Source: Halorubrum salsamenti
Lineage (GTDB): Archaea; Halobacteriota; Halobacteria; Halobacteriales; Haloferacaceae
Direction: 5' to 3'
Assembly (NCBI RefSeq): GCF_007671685.1
Contig: NZ_VCNL01000001.1
Coordinates: forward strand, 124,001-188,000
DNA length: 64,000 nt
Of the stretch, positions 17,347-25,700 are shown in pieces (within the stretch, counting starts at the first letter, position 1; every line of letters starts with the position of its first letter). The position numbers were made by a program, and so were the translations under genes. Below the pieces are notes generated by a model, which saw nothing but the letters and a program-made list of their open reading frames with translations, searched no databases and was not told the origin of the DNA.

Positions 17347-18807
17347 ATGACCGACGACTCCGAACCGGTGGGCCGTGACGCTATCGCAGGGTTGTCGCGC
17401 TCGGACCCCCTCGCGGCGGTGTCCCCGCTCGACGGTCGGTACGCCTCTCGGACCGCGCCGCTGTCGCCGTACGCGAGCGAGGCCGCGCTCATGCGCGCCC
17501 GGACCCGCGTCGAGGTCGAGTACCTGATCGACCTCGCCGCTCTCGACGCGACGCCGATCGCGCTCGACGACGACGCCGAGTCGGCCCTCCGCGCGGTCTC
17601 CGAGGACTTTTCCGCCGAGGACGCTCGCCTCATCAAGGCGCTGGAGGTCGAGGGCGCCGAGGGGTACGGCGCGACGAACCACGACGTGAAGGCGGTCGAG
17701 TACTTCCTTCGGGTCCGACTCGACGGACTGGAGGACTCCGGAGCGATCGCGGAGAGCGAGGCGCTGTATCCGTGGATCCACTTCGGACTCACGAGCGAGG
17801 ACGTGAACAACCTCGCGCACCGGCTCTTGGTGAAGCAGGCCGTGAGCGAGGCGATCGTGCCCGCGATCCGCGATGTGCGGGACGCGCTCGCCGACCTCGC
17901 GCGGGAGCACCGCGAGACGCCGATGCTCGCGCGCACCCACGGCCAGCCCGCGACGCCGACGACGTTCGGCAAGGAGATGGCCGTGTACGCCTCGCGACTC
18001 GGTCGCGCGCTCGGGCGGGTCGTCGTCGCGAACGGCGACCTCTCCGGGAAGCTCGCGGGGGCCTCCGGAACCTATGCGGCCCACGACGCCGCGTACCCCG
18101 ACGTCGACTGGCAGGCGTTCGCCGAGTCGTTCGTGCGCGGGCTCGATCTGGAGCACACGCCGCTCGCGACGCAGGTGAACCCCTGCGACGACCTCGCGGC
18201 GCTGTTCGACGCGCTGCGGGGCGTCAACAACGTCCTCCTCGACCTGGATCTCGACGCGTGGCTCTACGTCTCCGACCGCTACCTCGGCCAGCGGACCGTC
18301 GAGGGCGAGACCGGCTCCTCGACGATGCCGCACAAGGTGAACCCGATCGACTTCGAGAACAGCGAGGGGAACCTCTCGAAGGCGAACTCGGACCTCACGT
18401 TCCTCGCCGACTACGTGACGACTTCGCGGCTCCAGCGCGACCTCTCGGACTCCACCGTCAAGCGCAACGTGGGCGCCGCCCTCGCGCACTGCCTGATCGG
18501 CTACTCGAAGGCCGGCGACGGGCTCGCGACGGTGGTCCCGAACGAGACCGTCATGCGCGAGGAGCTGGCGGCGACGCCCGAGGTGATCGGCGAGGCCGTC
18601 CAGACGATCCTTCGGCGCGAGGGCGACACCGACGCCTACGAGCGCGTGAAAGAGCTCACCCGCGGGAAGCGCGTCACCCTCGACGACTTCCGCGACCTCT
18701 TCGACGACCTCGACGTCGACGCGGGCGTCCGCGAGGAGCTGAAGGCGCTGACCCCGGCCGGCTACGTCGGCGTCGCCGACGAGCTGGTGGACGAGATCGA
18801 CGAGTGA
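17347..18807 (+). CDS. purB: Adenylosuccinate lyase
   Basis: A 486-residue fumarase/aspartase superfamily enzyme that cleaves SAICAR to AICAR and adenylosuccinate to AMP, each releasing fumarate. Conserved segments: LDGRYASRTAPLSPY at the N-terminus, TNHDVKAVEYF, HFGLTSEDVNN, RTHGQPATPTTFGKEM and the signature loop GSSTMPHKVNPIDFEN with the catalytic serine. The product AICAR is the substrate of the second PurNH domain, encoded divergently next door. The ATG at 17347 is supported by a TATA-like CTTTTGC at 17319-17325. Confidence 0.95.
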   Translation: MTDDSEPVGRDAIAGLSRSDPLAAVSPLDGRYASRTAPLSPYASEAALMRARTRVEVEYLIDLAALDATPIALDDDAESALRAVSEDFSAEDARLIKALEVEGAEGYGATNHDVKAVEYFLRVRLDGLEDSGAIAESEALYPWIHFGLTSEDVNNLAHRLLVKQAVSEAIVPAIRDVRDALADLAREHRETPMLARTHGQPATPTTFGKEMAVYASRLGRALGRVVVANGDLSGKLAGASGTYAAHDAAYPDVDWQAFAESFVRGLDLEHTPLATQVNPCDDLAALFDALRGVNNVLLDLDLDAWLYVSDRYLGQRTVEGETGSSTMPHKVNPIDFENSEGNLSKANSDLTFLADYVTTSRLQRDLSDSTVKRNVGAALAHCLIGYSKAGDGLATVVPNETVMREELAATPEVIGEAVQTILRREGDTDAYERVKELTRGKRVTLDDFRDLFDDLDVDAGVREELKALTPAGYVGVADELVDEIDE

Positions 18808-18848
18808 CGCCGCAAGAGGTTTGTCGATCGCCCGAGCAGATCCGGCCG

Positions 18849-19187
18849 ATGCCCTCCGACAACGACGACGAGACGGAGTACTCCGTCTTCGGCAACGAAG
18901 CGAGCGACGAGTGGGACGACGCGGGAGACGACGGTCGCGCCGACCCCGACTCGGCTCGAACGAGAGACCGTCCCGAGTCGCTCGCGGCCGGGGACGACGA
19001 CGGCTGTCCGAAGTGCGGGCACGAGGAGACGGAGACCGACGAAATCGCGACGAGCGGCACCGGCCTCACGAAGATGTTCGACGTCCAGAACCGCAAGTTC
19101 GTCGTGGTCTCGTGTGCGAACTGCGGCTACTCGGAGCTGTACAAGGGACAGTCGAAGGGGAACGCCATCGACTTCTTCATCGGCTGA
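18849..19187 (+). CDS. Zinc-ribbon nucleic-acid-binding protein (COG3478-like)
   Basis: A 112-residue protein. The first ~55 residues are acidic and disordered. The C-terminal half is a zinc ribbon, CPKCGHEETETDEIATSGTG ... VVSCANCGYSELYKGQSKGNAIDFFIG, closely matching the small predicted nucleic-acid-binding family COG3478. Its partner and role are unknown. It starts 41 bases after the purB stop on the same strand, so it may be cotranscribed, although no functional link to purines is obvious. Confidence 0.8.
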   Translation: MPSDNDDETEYSVFGNEASDEWDDAGDDGRADPDSARTRDRPESLAAGDDDGCPKCGHEETETDEIATSGTGLTKMFDVQNRKFVVVSCANCGYSELYKGQSKGNAIDFFIG

Positions 19188-19299
19188 ACGAACCGCGGCG
19201 ACTGCGATCCGCGAGATCGCCCCGTAGCGACTCTCGGGCCGTCCTGCGCCCCGGAGAGCGACCGATTTATGTCGGCGGAGGGAACAGTTACGGCCGCGC

Positions 19300-20178
19300 A
19301 TGGCCTCCCTCCGTTCACCCTCCACCCTCCCGGTCGTCGGTGTCCTCGTCGACGGCCGGACGTACAGACACCTGTTGTACCTCCTGCTCGCGATTCCGCT
19401 CGGGTTCCTCTACTCGATGCTGTTCTCGTTCGGGTTCGTGTTCGGACTCGTCCTCTCCGTGGTACTCGTCGGGCTCGTCATCCTGTTCGCGACCCTTCTC
19501 GGCGCCCGGATCGCCGCCGGCTTCGAGCGCTGGCTCGCCAACCGGCTGTTGGGCACGGACCTCGACCGGTACGACGACGTGCCCGCCGACGCGGACGGCG
19601 CGGTCGCGGGCGTCAGGAAGTACGTCGACGCCGCGTCGACGTGGCGTGGCGTCGGTTTCCTCTCGCTGAAGTTCTTCGTCACCGCCCTCGCGTTCGTCCC
19701 CCTGGTCGCGCTCGCGAACGGGCTCTCGCTCATCTTCGCTCCGCTGCGGTACCCCTACGTGGCCGACTTCGGCGAGTCCAACGGGGAGCCGGTGACGTGG
19801 GCGATAGACGCGCTCCCCGAAGCGCTACTGGCGGCCGCCGTCGGCGTCGTCGCCGTTCTCGTGGCGCTCCACGTCACGAACCTCCTCGCGTACGTCTGCC
19901 GGCAGATGGCGACTGCGCTGCTCGGTGAGCCGAGGGCGGACGAAGGGTCGGGGGTCGAGGAATCGGTGGCTGACGACGAGGGCCCGGTGACGGTCGACGA
20001 TCCGGCGATTGACGATGAGCCGGCGGACGAGGGGTCGGCCGAGTCTGGGCCTGCCGATTCGCCGCCCGCCGAGTCCGCGCCTCCCGAGGCTGACGAGTTC
20101 ATCCCGGCGAACGCGGTCGAACCGGACTCGGACTCGGACTCGGACGAGGATCCGGTCAGAACGGAAGACGGCTCCTGA
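19300..20178 (+). CDS. Membrane protein with sensor-like domain and acidic tail
   Basis: A 292-residue protein. Residues 23-70 carry two close transmembrane helices (LLYLLLAIPLGFLYSMLFSFG; LVLSVVLVGLVILFATLLGA). Two more lie around 120-145 and 170-195, between them a cytoplasmic segment with RYDDVPADADGAVAGVRKYV. The last ~85 residues are a low-complexity Asp/Glu/Ser/Pro tail (DSDSDSDEDP). The helix pattern resembles the bacterial/archaeal 'putative sensor' family (PF13796), usually linked to kinases, but no kinase is fused here. TATA-like CGATTTATG at 19263-19271. Confidence 0.6.
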   Translation: MASLRSPSTLPVVGVLVDGRTYRHLLYLLLAIPLGFLYSMLFSFGFVFGLVLSVVLVGLVILFATLLGARIAAGFERWLANRLLGTDLDRYDDVPADADGAVAGVRKYVDAASTWRGVGFLSLKFFVTALAFVPLVALANGLSLIFAPLRYPYVADFGESNGEPVTWAIDALPEALLAAAVGVVAVLVALHVTNLLAYVCRQMATALLGEPRADEGSGVEESVADDEGPVTVDDPAIDDEPADEGSAESGPADSPPAESAPPEADEFIPANAVEPDSDSDSDEDPVRTEDGS

Positions 20179-20243
20179 TCCGCCGGAGCCGAATCGATCT
20201 CCTCCCCCGGTGCGCTTATCCTCGTGCGACCGTCAGGAGCGGT

Positions 20244-20900
20244 ATGGCTCCGACGCTCGTCGCCGCCGCCGTCGGCGCGTTGCTGGCGGCGGCCCTGCTC
20301 GGCGCCGCGTTCGACCGGCGCGCGGTCGCCGTCGTCGTCGCGGCCGCGGTCGCTCCCGACCTCGACGCGGTCGCGAGCCTCGTTCTCCCGGGCGCGACGA
20401 ACGCGCTTTTCCACGCGATCTGGCTCCCGCTGTTCGCGGCGGGCGCGCTCTACTGGGACACCGCTGTCAGCGAGGCGTCCCGGTTCCGCGCCCGGTTCGG
20501 GTGGCGCGGCGTGCGGATCGCGTGGGTCGCGCTCGCGGCGTTTCTCGTCGCCGGTGTCGGGGCGGACTTGTTCGGGTCGGCGGGGGCGAATCTGCTGTAC
20601 CCGATCCACGACGCCTACTACCGGATCGACGGGCGACTCGTGTTCTCGACACGGGAGGGGATCGTCCAGACGTTCGTCGCGCTCGGTGCGGAGGGGCCCG
20701 GAATCCTCCCGATCGCGAGCCCGGGGACGACCGCCTCGCACGCGATCCCGACGTTCGTGAACCCCGACGGACGACCGGGGCTCGCGCTCGACGCCGACCG
20801 CGAGCTGTCGCTCGTCCGGAGCGGGTGGCAGCTGGTCGTCGTCGCGGCCGCGGTCGCGACGCTCGCGGTCCGGTTCGGGCGACGGGAGGTGGCCGAGTAG
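20244..20900 (+). CDS. Membrane protein, diverged DUF457/YdjM-like hydrolase
   Basis: A 218-residue polytopic membrane protein with about four hydrophobic segments. VAPDLDAVASLVLPGATNALFHAIWLPLF occupies the place of the PDxD ... HRxxxHS metal motif: PDLD and the last His are kept, but the HR pair is replaced. YPIHDAYYRIDGRLVFSTREGIVQTFV is shared with the gene that follows. The two are clearly paralogues and are translationally coupled. Substrate unknown. The loss of some metal ligands suggests altered or lost catalysis. Confidence 0.65.
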   Translation: MAPTLVAAAVGALLAAALLGAAFDRRAVAVVVAAAVAPDLDAVASLVLPGATNALFHAIWLPLFAAGALYWDTAVSEASRFRARFGWRGVRIAWVALAAFLVAGVGADLFGSAGANLLYPIHDAYYRIDGRLVFSTREGIVQTFVALGAEGPGILPIASPGTTASHAIPTFVNPDGRPGLALDADRELSLVRSGWQLVVVAAAVATLAVRFGRREVAE

Positions 20901-21574
20901 TGCCCTCGACCGTCGTCCACGCCGGGTTCGCGCTGCTGCTCGCGGCCGCGCTGCTCGGCGACTACTACGACCGCCGGGCGCTCGCGGTCCTGCTCGTCGT
21001 GCTGGTGCTCCCCGAGACCGACAGCTTCCTCGGTCCGGTCATGCCCGGCGCCCACCGAACGGTCGGGCACAACCTCGTCTTTCCCGCGGTCGGCGCCCTG
21101 CTCATGTACTACGACACCCGCGTTCGGGACCGATCGCTGGTCCGCGACCGGCTCTCCGACCGATGGGTCGCGGTCGCGTGGGTGGCGATCTTCGCGCACG
21201 TCTTCGCGCACGTCGCGGTCGACTGGACCCACCTCGACGGGGTGAACCTCCTCTGGCCGCTTCGGGACCAGTTCCTCGCGCTCGACGGGGAGATCCTGCT
21301 CTCGACGGCCGACGGCGTCGTGCAGACCTTCGTCGACGTGCGGACCGACCCGGAGACGGGCGCCCGGAGCGTCGACGCCGGGACGACGGGATCGACGGAG
21401 ACGGTCCACGTCAACAATCCGGTCCAGCCGCGGGATCCGGCGGAGGTCACCGAGGAGCCGGTGGATCGGCGGTTTCCGATCGCCAACAGCGGCTGGCGGC
21501 TCTACCTGGTCGGGTTGGGGCTCTTCGCGCTCGCCGCGAGACGGATGCAGGGGTCGGGGGCGGAGTCGGCGTGA
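20900..21574 (+). CDS. Membrane-bound metal-dependent hydrolase (DUF457/YdjM-like)
   Basis: A 224-residue paralogue of the preceding gene. It keeps the fuller motif LPETDSFLGPVMPGAHRTVGHNLVFP, with His-Arg and a second His, plus HVFAHVAVDWTH. The shared segment is LLWPLRDQFLALDGEILLSTADGVVQTFV. The start is a GTG whose first base is the last base of the upstream TAG stop (20898-20900), so translation is coupled. The pair may form a heterodimer in the membrane (inference). Confidence 0.7.
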   Translation: MPSTVVHAGFALLLAAALLGDYYDRRALAVLLVVLVLPETDSFLGPVMPGAHRTVGHNLVFPAVGALLMYYDTRVRDRSLVRDRLSDRWVAVAWVAIFAHVFAHVAVDWTHLDGVNLLWPLRDQFLALDGEILLSTADGVVQTFVDVRTDPETGARSVDAGTTGSTETVHVNNPVQPRDPAEVTEEPVDRRFPIANSGWRLYLVGLGLFALAARRMQGSGAESA

Positions 21575-21660
21575 TCTCGTCGGACGCGGTACTTGAGGCG
21601 GCGAGAATCGCAGGTGTCGGTTACGAACGGGTCGCAGTGTCGCGCCGCTCGCAGTGTCGC

Positions 21661-21675
21661 TCGCGGCGCAAAAAC
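21661..21675 (-). terminator. T-rich terminator 3' of tRNA-Ala
   Basis: On the minus strand, downstream of tRNA-Ala, a TTTTT run (plus-strand A-run at 21670-21674) precedes a GC-rich stem (GCGCCGC at 21639-21645 with GCGGCGC at 21664-21670). Archaeal RNA polymerase stops at such T-tracts. The run is about 80 bases beyond the mature tRNA end. Confidence 0.4.
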
Positions 21676-21755
21676 ATGGACTCGCGGGGGTCCCGTGAGT
21701 GAAACGAACGGGACCAAGCGAGGGAGCCACTGAACGTACGAAGTGAGTGAAGAAG

Positions 21756-21827
21756 TGGACTCGCGGGGATTTGAACCCCGGGCCTTCCCCGTGCCAGGGG
21801 GATGATCTACCACTGATCTACGAGCCC
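21756..21827 (-). tRNA. tRNA-Ala (anticodon GGC)
   Basis: A complete 72-base cloverleaf on the minus strand. Acceptor GGGCTCG pairs with CGAGTCC and includes the G3-U70 wobble that marks alanine tRNAs; discriminator A; D arm GATC...GATC; anticodon arm TCCCC-CTGGCAC-GGGGA with anticodon GGC; T arm CGGGG-TTCAAAT-CCCCG. The CCA end is not encoded and there is no intron. It reads GCC/GCU alanine codons, which are abundant in these GC-rich genes. Confidence 0.96.
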
Positions 21828-21909
21828 TCGTACGCATCCATTCGTTCCCCGCTGGATATATTAAGGCCTTCGACTCGGGGACACCGTCGCCACCGACTCC
21901 CACACGCGC

Positions 21910-22494
21910 TCAGATCCGCGCGGAATCGACGTACACGTCGAGATCCACGTCGCGCGTCGAGTCCTCTAAGTCGCGGACGGCGCGCTCGACGACGCGTTCG
22001 GCCTCGCCTCTGATCAGGGGGATCGCCTTCTTCACTACCCAATCGAACGAGACGAGCGTCGGGAGATCGAGCGCGTCAGAGCTTGCCGAGCCGGGATCGA
22101 ACTCGACCTCGAGCGCGACCTCGCACGGGCGGTCGGTCGGGTCGGCGGCGGTGTCGTCTGTGTCGTCCGTGTCGTCCGTGGCGGTGGGGCCGGAACCGCC
22201 TCCTGCCTCCGGCGGCGTCACCCGCCAACACCCGCTGGCGTCGATGTCCTTCGTGATCTCCCAGTCGATCCGCTCGGGCGGCTCGACGCCGGTCACTCGC
22301 GAGTGGGCCGTGTAGGTGATCTTCCACCACGCGAACGTCAGGGCGTAGCGGGTGTTCGGTCCCCCTTCCCCTTCTAAGGTCCGGACCTCCCGGAGGTACT
22401 CCGAGTAGTTGGCGTACCGCGGGAAGTCGAGCAGGAACGCGTACACGTCCTCGGGAGCGGCGTACACATCCGTGCTCACGACGAGTTCGTCCAC
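21910..22494 (-). CDS. SRPBCC (START/coenzyme Q-binding-like) family protein
   Basis: A 194-residue protein with the N-terminal strand-helix pattern of the SRPBCC fold (VSTDVYAAPEDVYAFLLDFPRYANYSEYLREVRTL) and a C-terminal long helix (PLIRGEAERVVERAVRDLEDS). Such proteins form a hydrophobic pocket that binds lipids or quinones; the ligand is unknown. About residues 97-115 hold a low-complexity TDDTDDTDD insertion encoded by 9-base repeats (near 22151-22180). It lies head to tail with tRNA-Ala, 82 bases upstream of it in the same orientation's 3' direction. Confidence 0.7.
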   Translation of the reverse strand: MDELVVSTDVYAAPEDVYAFLLDFPRYANYSEYLREVRTLEGEGGPNTRYALTFAWWKITYTAHSRVTGVEPPERIDWEITKDIDASGCWRVTPPEAGGGSGPTATDDTDDTDDTAADPTDRPCEVALEVEFDPGSASSDALDLPTLVSFDWVVKKAIPLIRGEAERVVERAVRDLEDSTRDVDLDVYVDSARI

Positions 22495-22577
22495 GCAGGG
22501 AGGTTCGACCGGCGCCTAATAAGCAGTCCGACGATCGGACGTGGTGATCGTGTTTCTCGAGGCTCCGTCTACTCGAC

Positions 22578-22646
22578 GGTGAACACCTCCAAAGCCTCAC
22601 CCCCGGTGGCGCCCCTCGTCGCCGGCGACGCCGAGCGCACGTCGTT
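22578..22646 (-). repeat. Dispersed intergenic repeat, copy 6 (fragment)
   Basis: On the minus strand it reads GAGGCTTTGGAGGTGTTCACCGTCG (22598-22576), the end of the repeat core. The neighbouring GGTGGCGCC (22605-22613, plus strand) and inverted GTCGCCGGCGAC (22619-22630) resemble the GC-rich half. No TTATAAGCGA motif is present, only GTCGTTTATGACC at 22641-22653. It appears decayed or truncated and lies in the gap between the SRPBCC gene and the 3' end of gltB. Confidence 0.5.
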
Positions 22647-22748
22647 TATGACCGTCGGCGTTTCGATCACGCTCTCGTTCGGGACCTGGAAGGGGCCGCT
22701 GAAGGCGGTGAAACGGTTTGAAAAACGGGCCTCGTGAATCTCGTCGGA

Positions 22749-25700
22749 TCAGTCGTCGCTCGACGCCTGCTCGGTCGCGTCGGGCGCGGAGCCGGGGACG
22801 GCGGCGGCGGGTTCCGGCGGCTCCTCGCGCACGTCGGCGCCCGTGCCCTCGGCGATGACCTCGGCGTAGGCGTCGGGGAAGACGCGGACGAAGTCGTCGA
22901 GCGCGGCCGTCCAGTCGTCGAGCAGCTCGGCCGCGCGGTCGCTGTCGGTGTAGGCGTGGTGGTTCTCGACGAGCCGGCGGAGCATGCGCTCGTCGGACTC
23001 CGCTAAGGTCTCCGAGACCGATACCATCCCGCGGTTCACGCGGTCTGCGAGCCGGTCGTCCGGGTCGTACACGTACGCGACGCCGCCCGACATCCCGGCC
23101 GCGAAGTTCCGCCCGGTGTCGCCGAGCACGGCGACGACCCCACCGGTCATGTACTCGCAGCCGTGGTCGCCGACGCCTTCGACGACCGACTTCACGCCGG
23201 AGTTGCGGACGCCGAACCGCTCGCCGGCGACGCCGTTGACGTAGACCTCGCCCGCGGTGGCGCCGTACAGCCCGACGTTGCCGGCGACGACGTTCTCGGC
23301 GGGGTCGTAGCCGGCCTCCTCGGGCGTGTTGATCACGATCCGACCGCCGGAGAGCCCCTTGCCGAGGTAGTCGTTGGCGGCGCCGGACAGCTCCATCGTG
23401 ATCCCGGGCGCGAGGAACGCGCCGAAGCTCTGGCCCGCGTAGCCGTCGAACCGACAGGTGACGGTGTCGTCAGGAAGCCCGTCGCCGCCGTGCTCGGAGA
23501 CGACCCGGTTCGAGAGGGTCGCACCGATCGCGCGGTCGACGTTCTCCACGTCGCGGGTGAGCGCGACTGGCGCACCGTCCTCGATGGCCGGGCTCGCCTC
23601 CTCGATCAGGTCCCAGTCGAGCAGTTCGTCGATGCCCGGGTGGTCCTGCTCGCGGGTCTTCGTCCGGGCGTCGCCCGCGGGCTCGGCGATGACCGCCGAC
23701 AGGTCGAGGTGTTTCGCCTTCTCGTGGTCGGTCTCGCGCTGGGAGAGCAGTTCGGGCCGCCCGATGAACTCCTCGACCTCGCGGAACCCGAGCTCGGCCA
23801 TGAGCTCGCGGAGCTCCTGGGCGATGAACGTCATGTAGTTGATGACGTGGTCCGGCTGGCCGGGGAAGCGCTGGCGGAGGTCCTCCCGCTGGGTGGCGAC
23901 GCCGACCGGACAGGTGTTCTCGTGGCACTGACGGGCCATCACGCAGCCGGCGGTGACGAGCGAGGCGGTGCCGAACACGTACTCCTCGGCGCCGAGCGCG
24001 GCTGCGACAGCCACGTCGCGGCCGGTCTTCATCCCGCCGTCGGCCGTCACGCGGATGCGGTCACGCAGGCCGGTCGCGCGGAGCATCTGGTTCGTCTCGG
24101 CCAGTCCGAGTTCCCAGGGGAGCCCCGCGTTCTTGATCGACGTCTTCGGGGAGGCGCCCGTCCCGCCGTCGTGGCCGGAGACGTGGACCACGTCGGCGTT
24201 CGCCTTCGCGACGCCGGCCGCGATGGTGCCGATGCCGGCCTCGGAGACCAGCTTCACGTTGACGTCGGCGTCGGGACTCGCGGCCTTCAGGTCGAAGATC
24301 AGCTGCTTGAGGTCCTCGATCGAGTAGATGTCGTGTTGCGGCGGCGGCGAGATGAGCCCGACGCCGGGGGTGGAACACCGGACGTGCGCGATCATCTCGT
24401 TGACCTTCTTCCCGGGGAGGTGGCCGCCCTCCCCGGGCTTCGACCCCTGCGCCATCTTGATCTGGAGCTCGTCTGCGCTCGCGAGGTACTCGGAGGTGAC
24501 GCCGAACCGACCCGAGGCGACCTGCTTGACGTTACACTCCTTCTCGGTCCCGAACCGCTCCGGGGGCTCGCCGCCCTCGCCCGTGTTCGACTTCGCGCCG
24601 AGCCGGTTCATCGCGATCGCGTTGTTCTCGTGGGCCTCCGGCGAGATGCTCCCGAGGCTCATCGCAGCGGTCGAGAAGCGCTCGACGATCGACTCGACCG
24701 GCTCGACCTCCTCGATCGGCACGGGGTCGCGGTCGGACTCGAACTCTAAGAGCCCGCGCAGCGTCTGTAGCTCCTCGGACTGGTCGTTGACCAGCTCCGC
24801 GAACTCCCGGTACTGCTCGTAGTCGCCGCCGCGGACCGCCTGCTGGAGCGTCCCGACCGTCTGGGGGTTCCAGCCGTGTTTGACCCCCGACGAGCGGTGT
24901 TCGTACTCGCCCGTGGTCTCCAGTTCGGGGTCGGAGCCGAACGCCATCGCGTGGCGCGTCCGGAGGTCGCCCTCGATCTCCCCGATCCCGATCCCCTCGG
25001 TGCGGATCTCGGTCCCCTCGAAGTACTCGGCGACGAATTCGGAGGAGAGCCCGACGGCCTCGAAGATCTGGGCGCCCTGGTACGACTCCATCGTCGAGAT
25101 GCCCATCTTCGCCATCGTCTTGAGGAGGCCGTCCTCCAGCGCGTGCCGGTAGGCGGCCAGCGCCTCGTCCTCGTCGGCGCCGTCGGGGCCGGCGACGACG
25201 TCGGCGATGGAGGCGTACGCGAGGTACGGGTCGACCGCGTCGGCGCCGTAGCCGACCAGCGTCGCGAGGTGGTGGACCTCGTGCGGCTCGCCGGACTCGA
25301 CGACGAGCCCCGCGCGGTTGCGTAGCCCGTTGCGCACGAGGTGGTGATGGACCGCACCGGTCGCGAGCAGGCTCGGCACCGCGAGCCGGTCCGGCCCGAC
25401 CGCCCGGTCGGAGAGGACCACGGCGTCGGCGCCGTCCCGGATGGCTGTCGCGGCGTCCTCGCGGATCCGGGTTACGGCGTCGACGAGCGAGTCGTCGCGG
25501 TCGTACGTCACGTCGACAGTCACGGAGGTGAATGACGCGGCGTCCGGCTCGTCCCCGTCTCCGTCGGTCGGCGCGCGTTCGCCCGGGCCGGGGAGTTCGC
25601 GCATCGCTGTCGTCTCCGCGTCGGTGAGTACCGGGGTGTCGGAGACGATCTGCTCGGCGTGTTCGGGCGTCTCGTCCAGCAGGTTACGCTGGTTCCCGAT

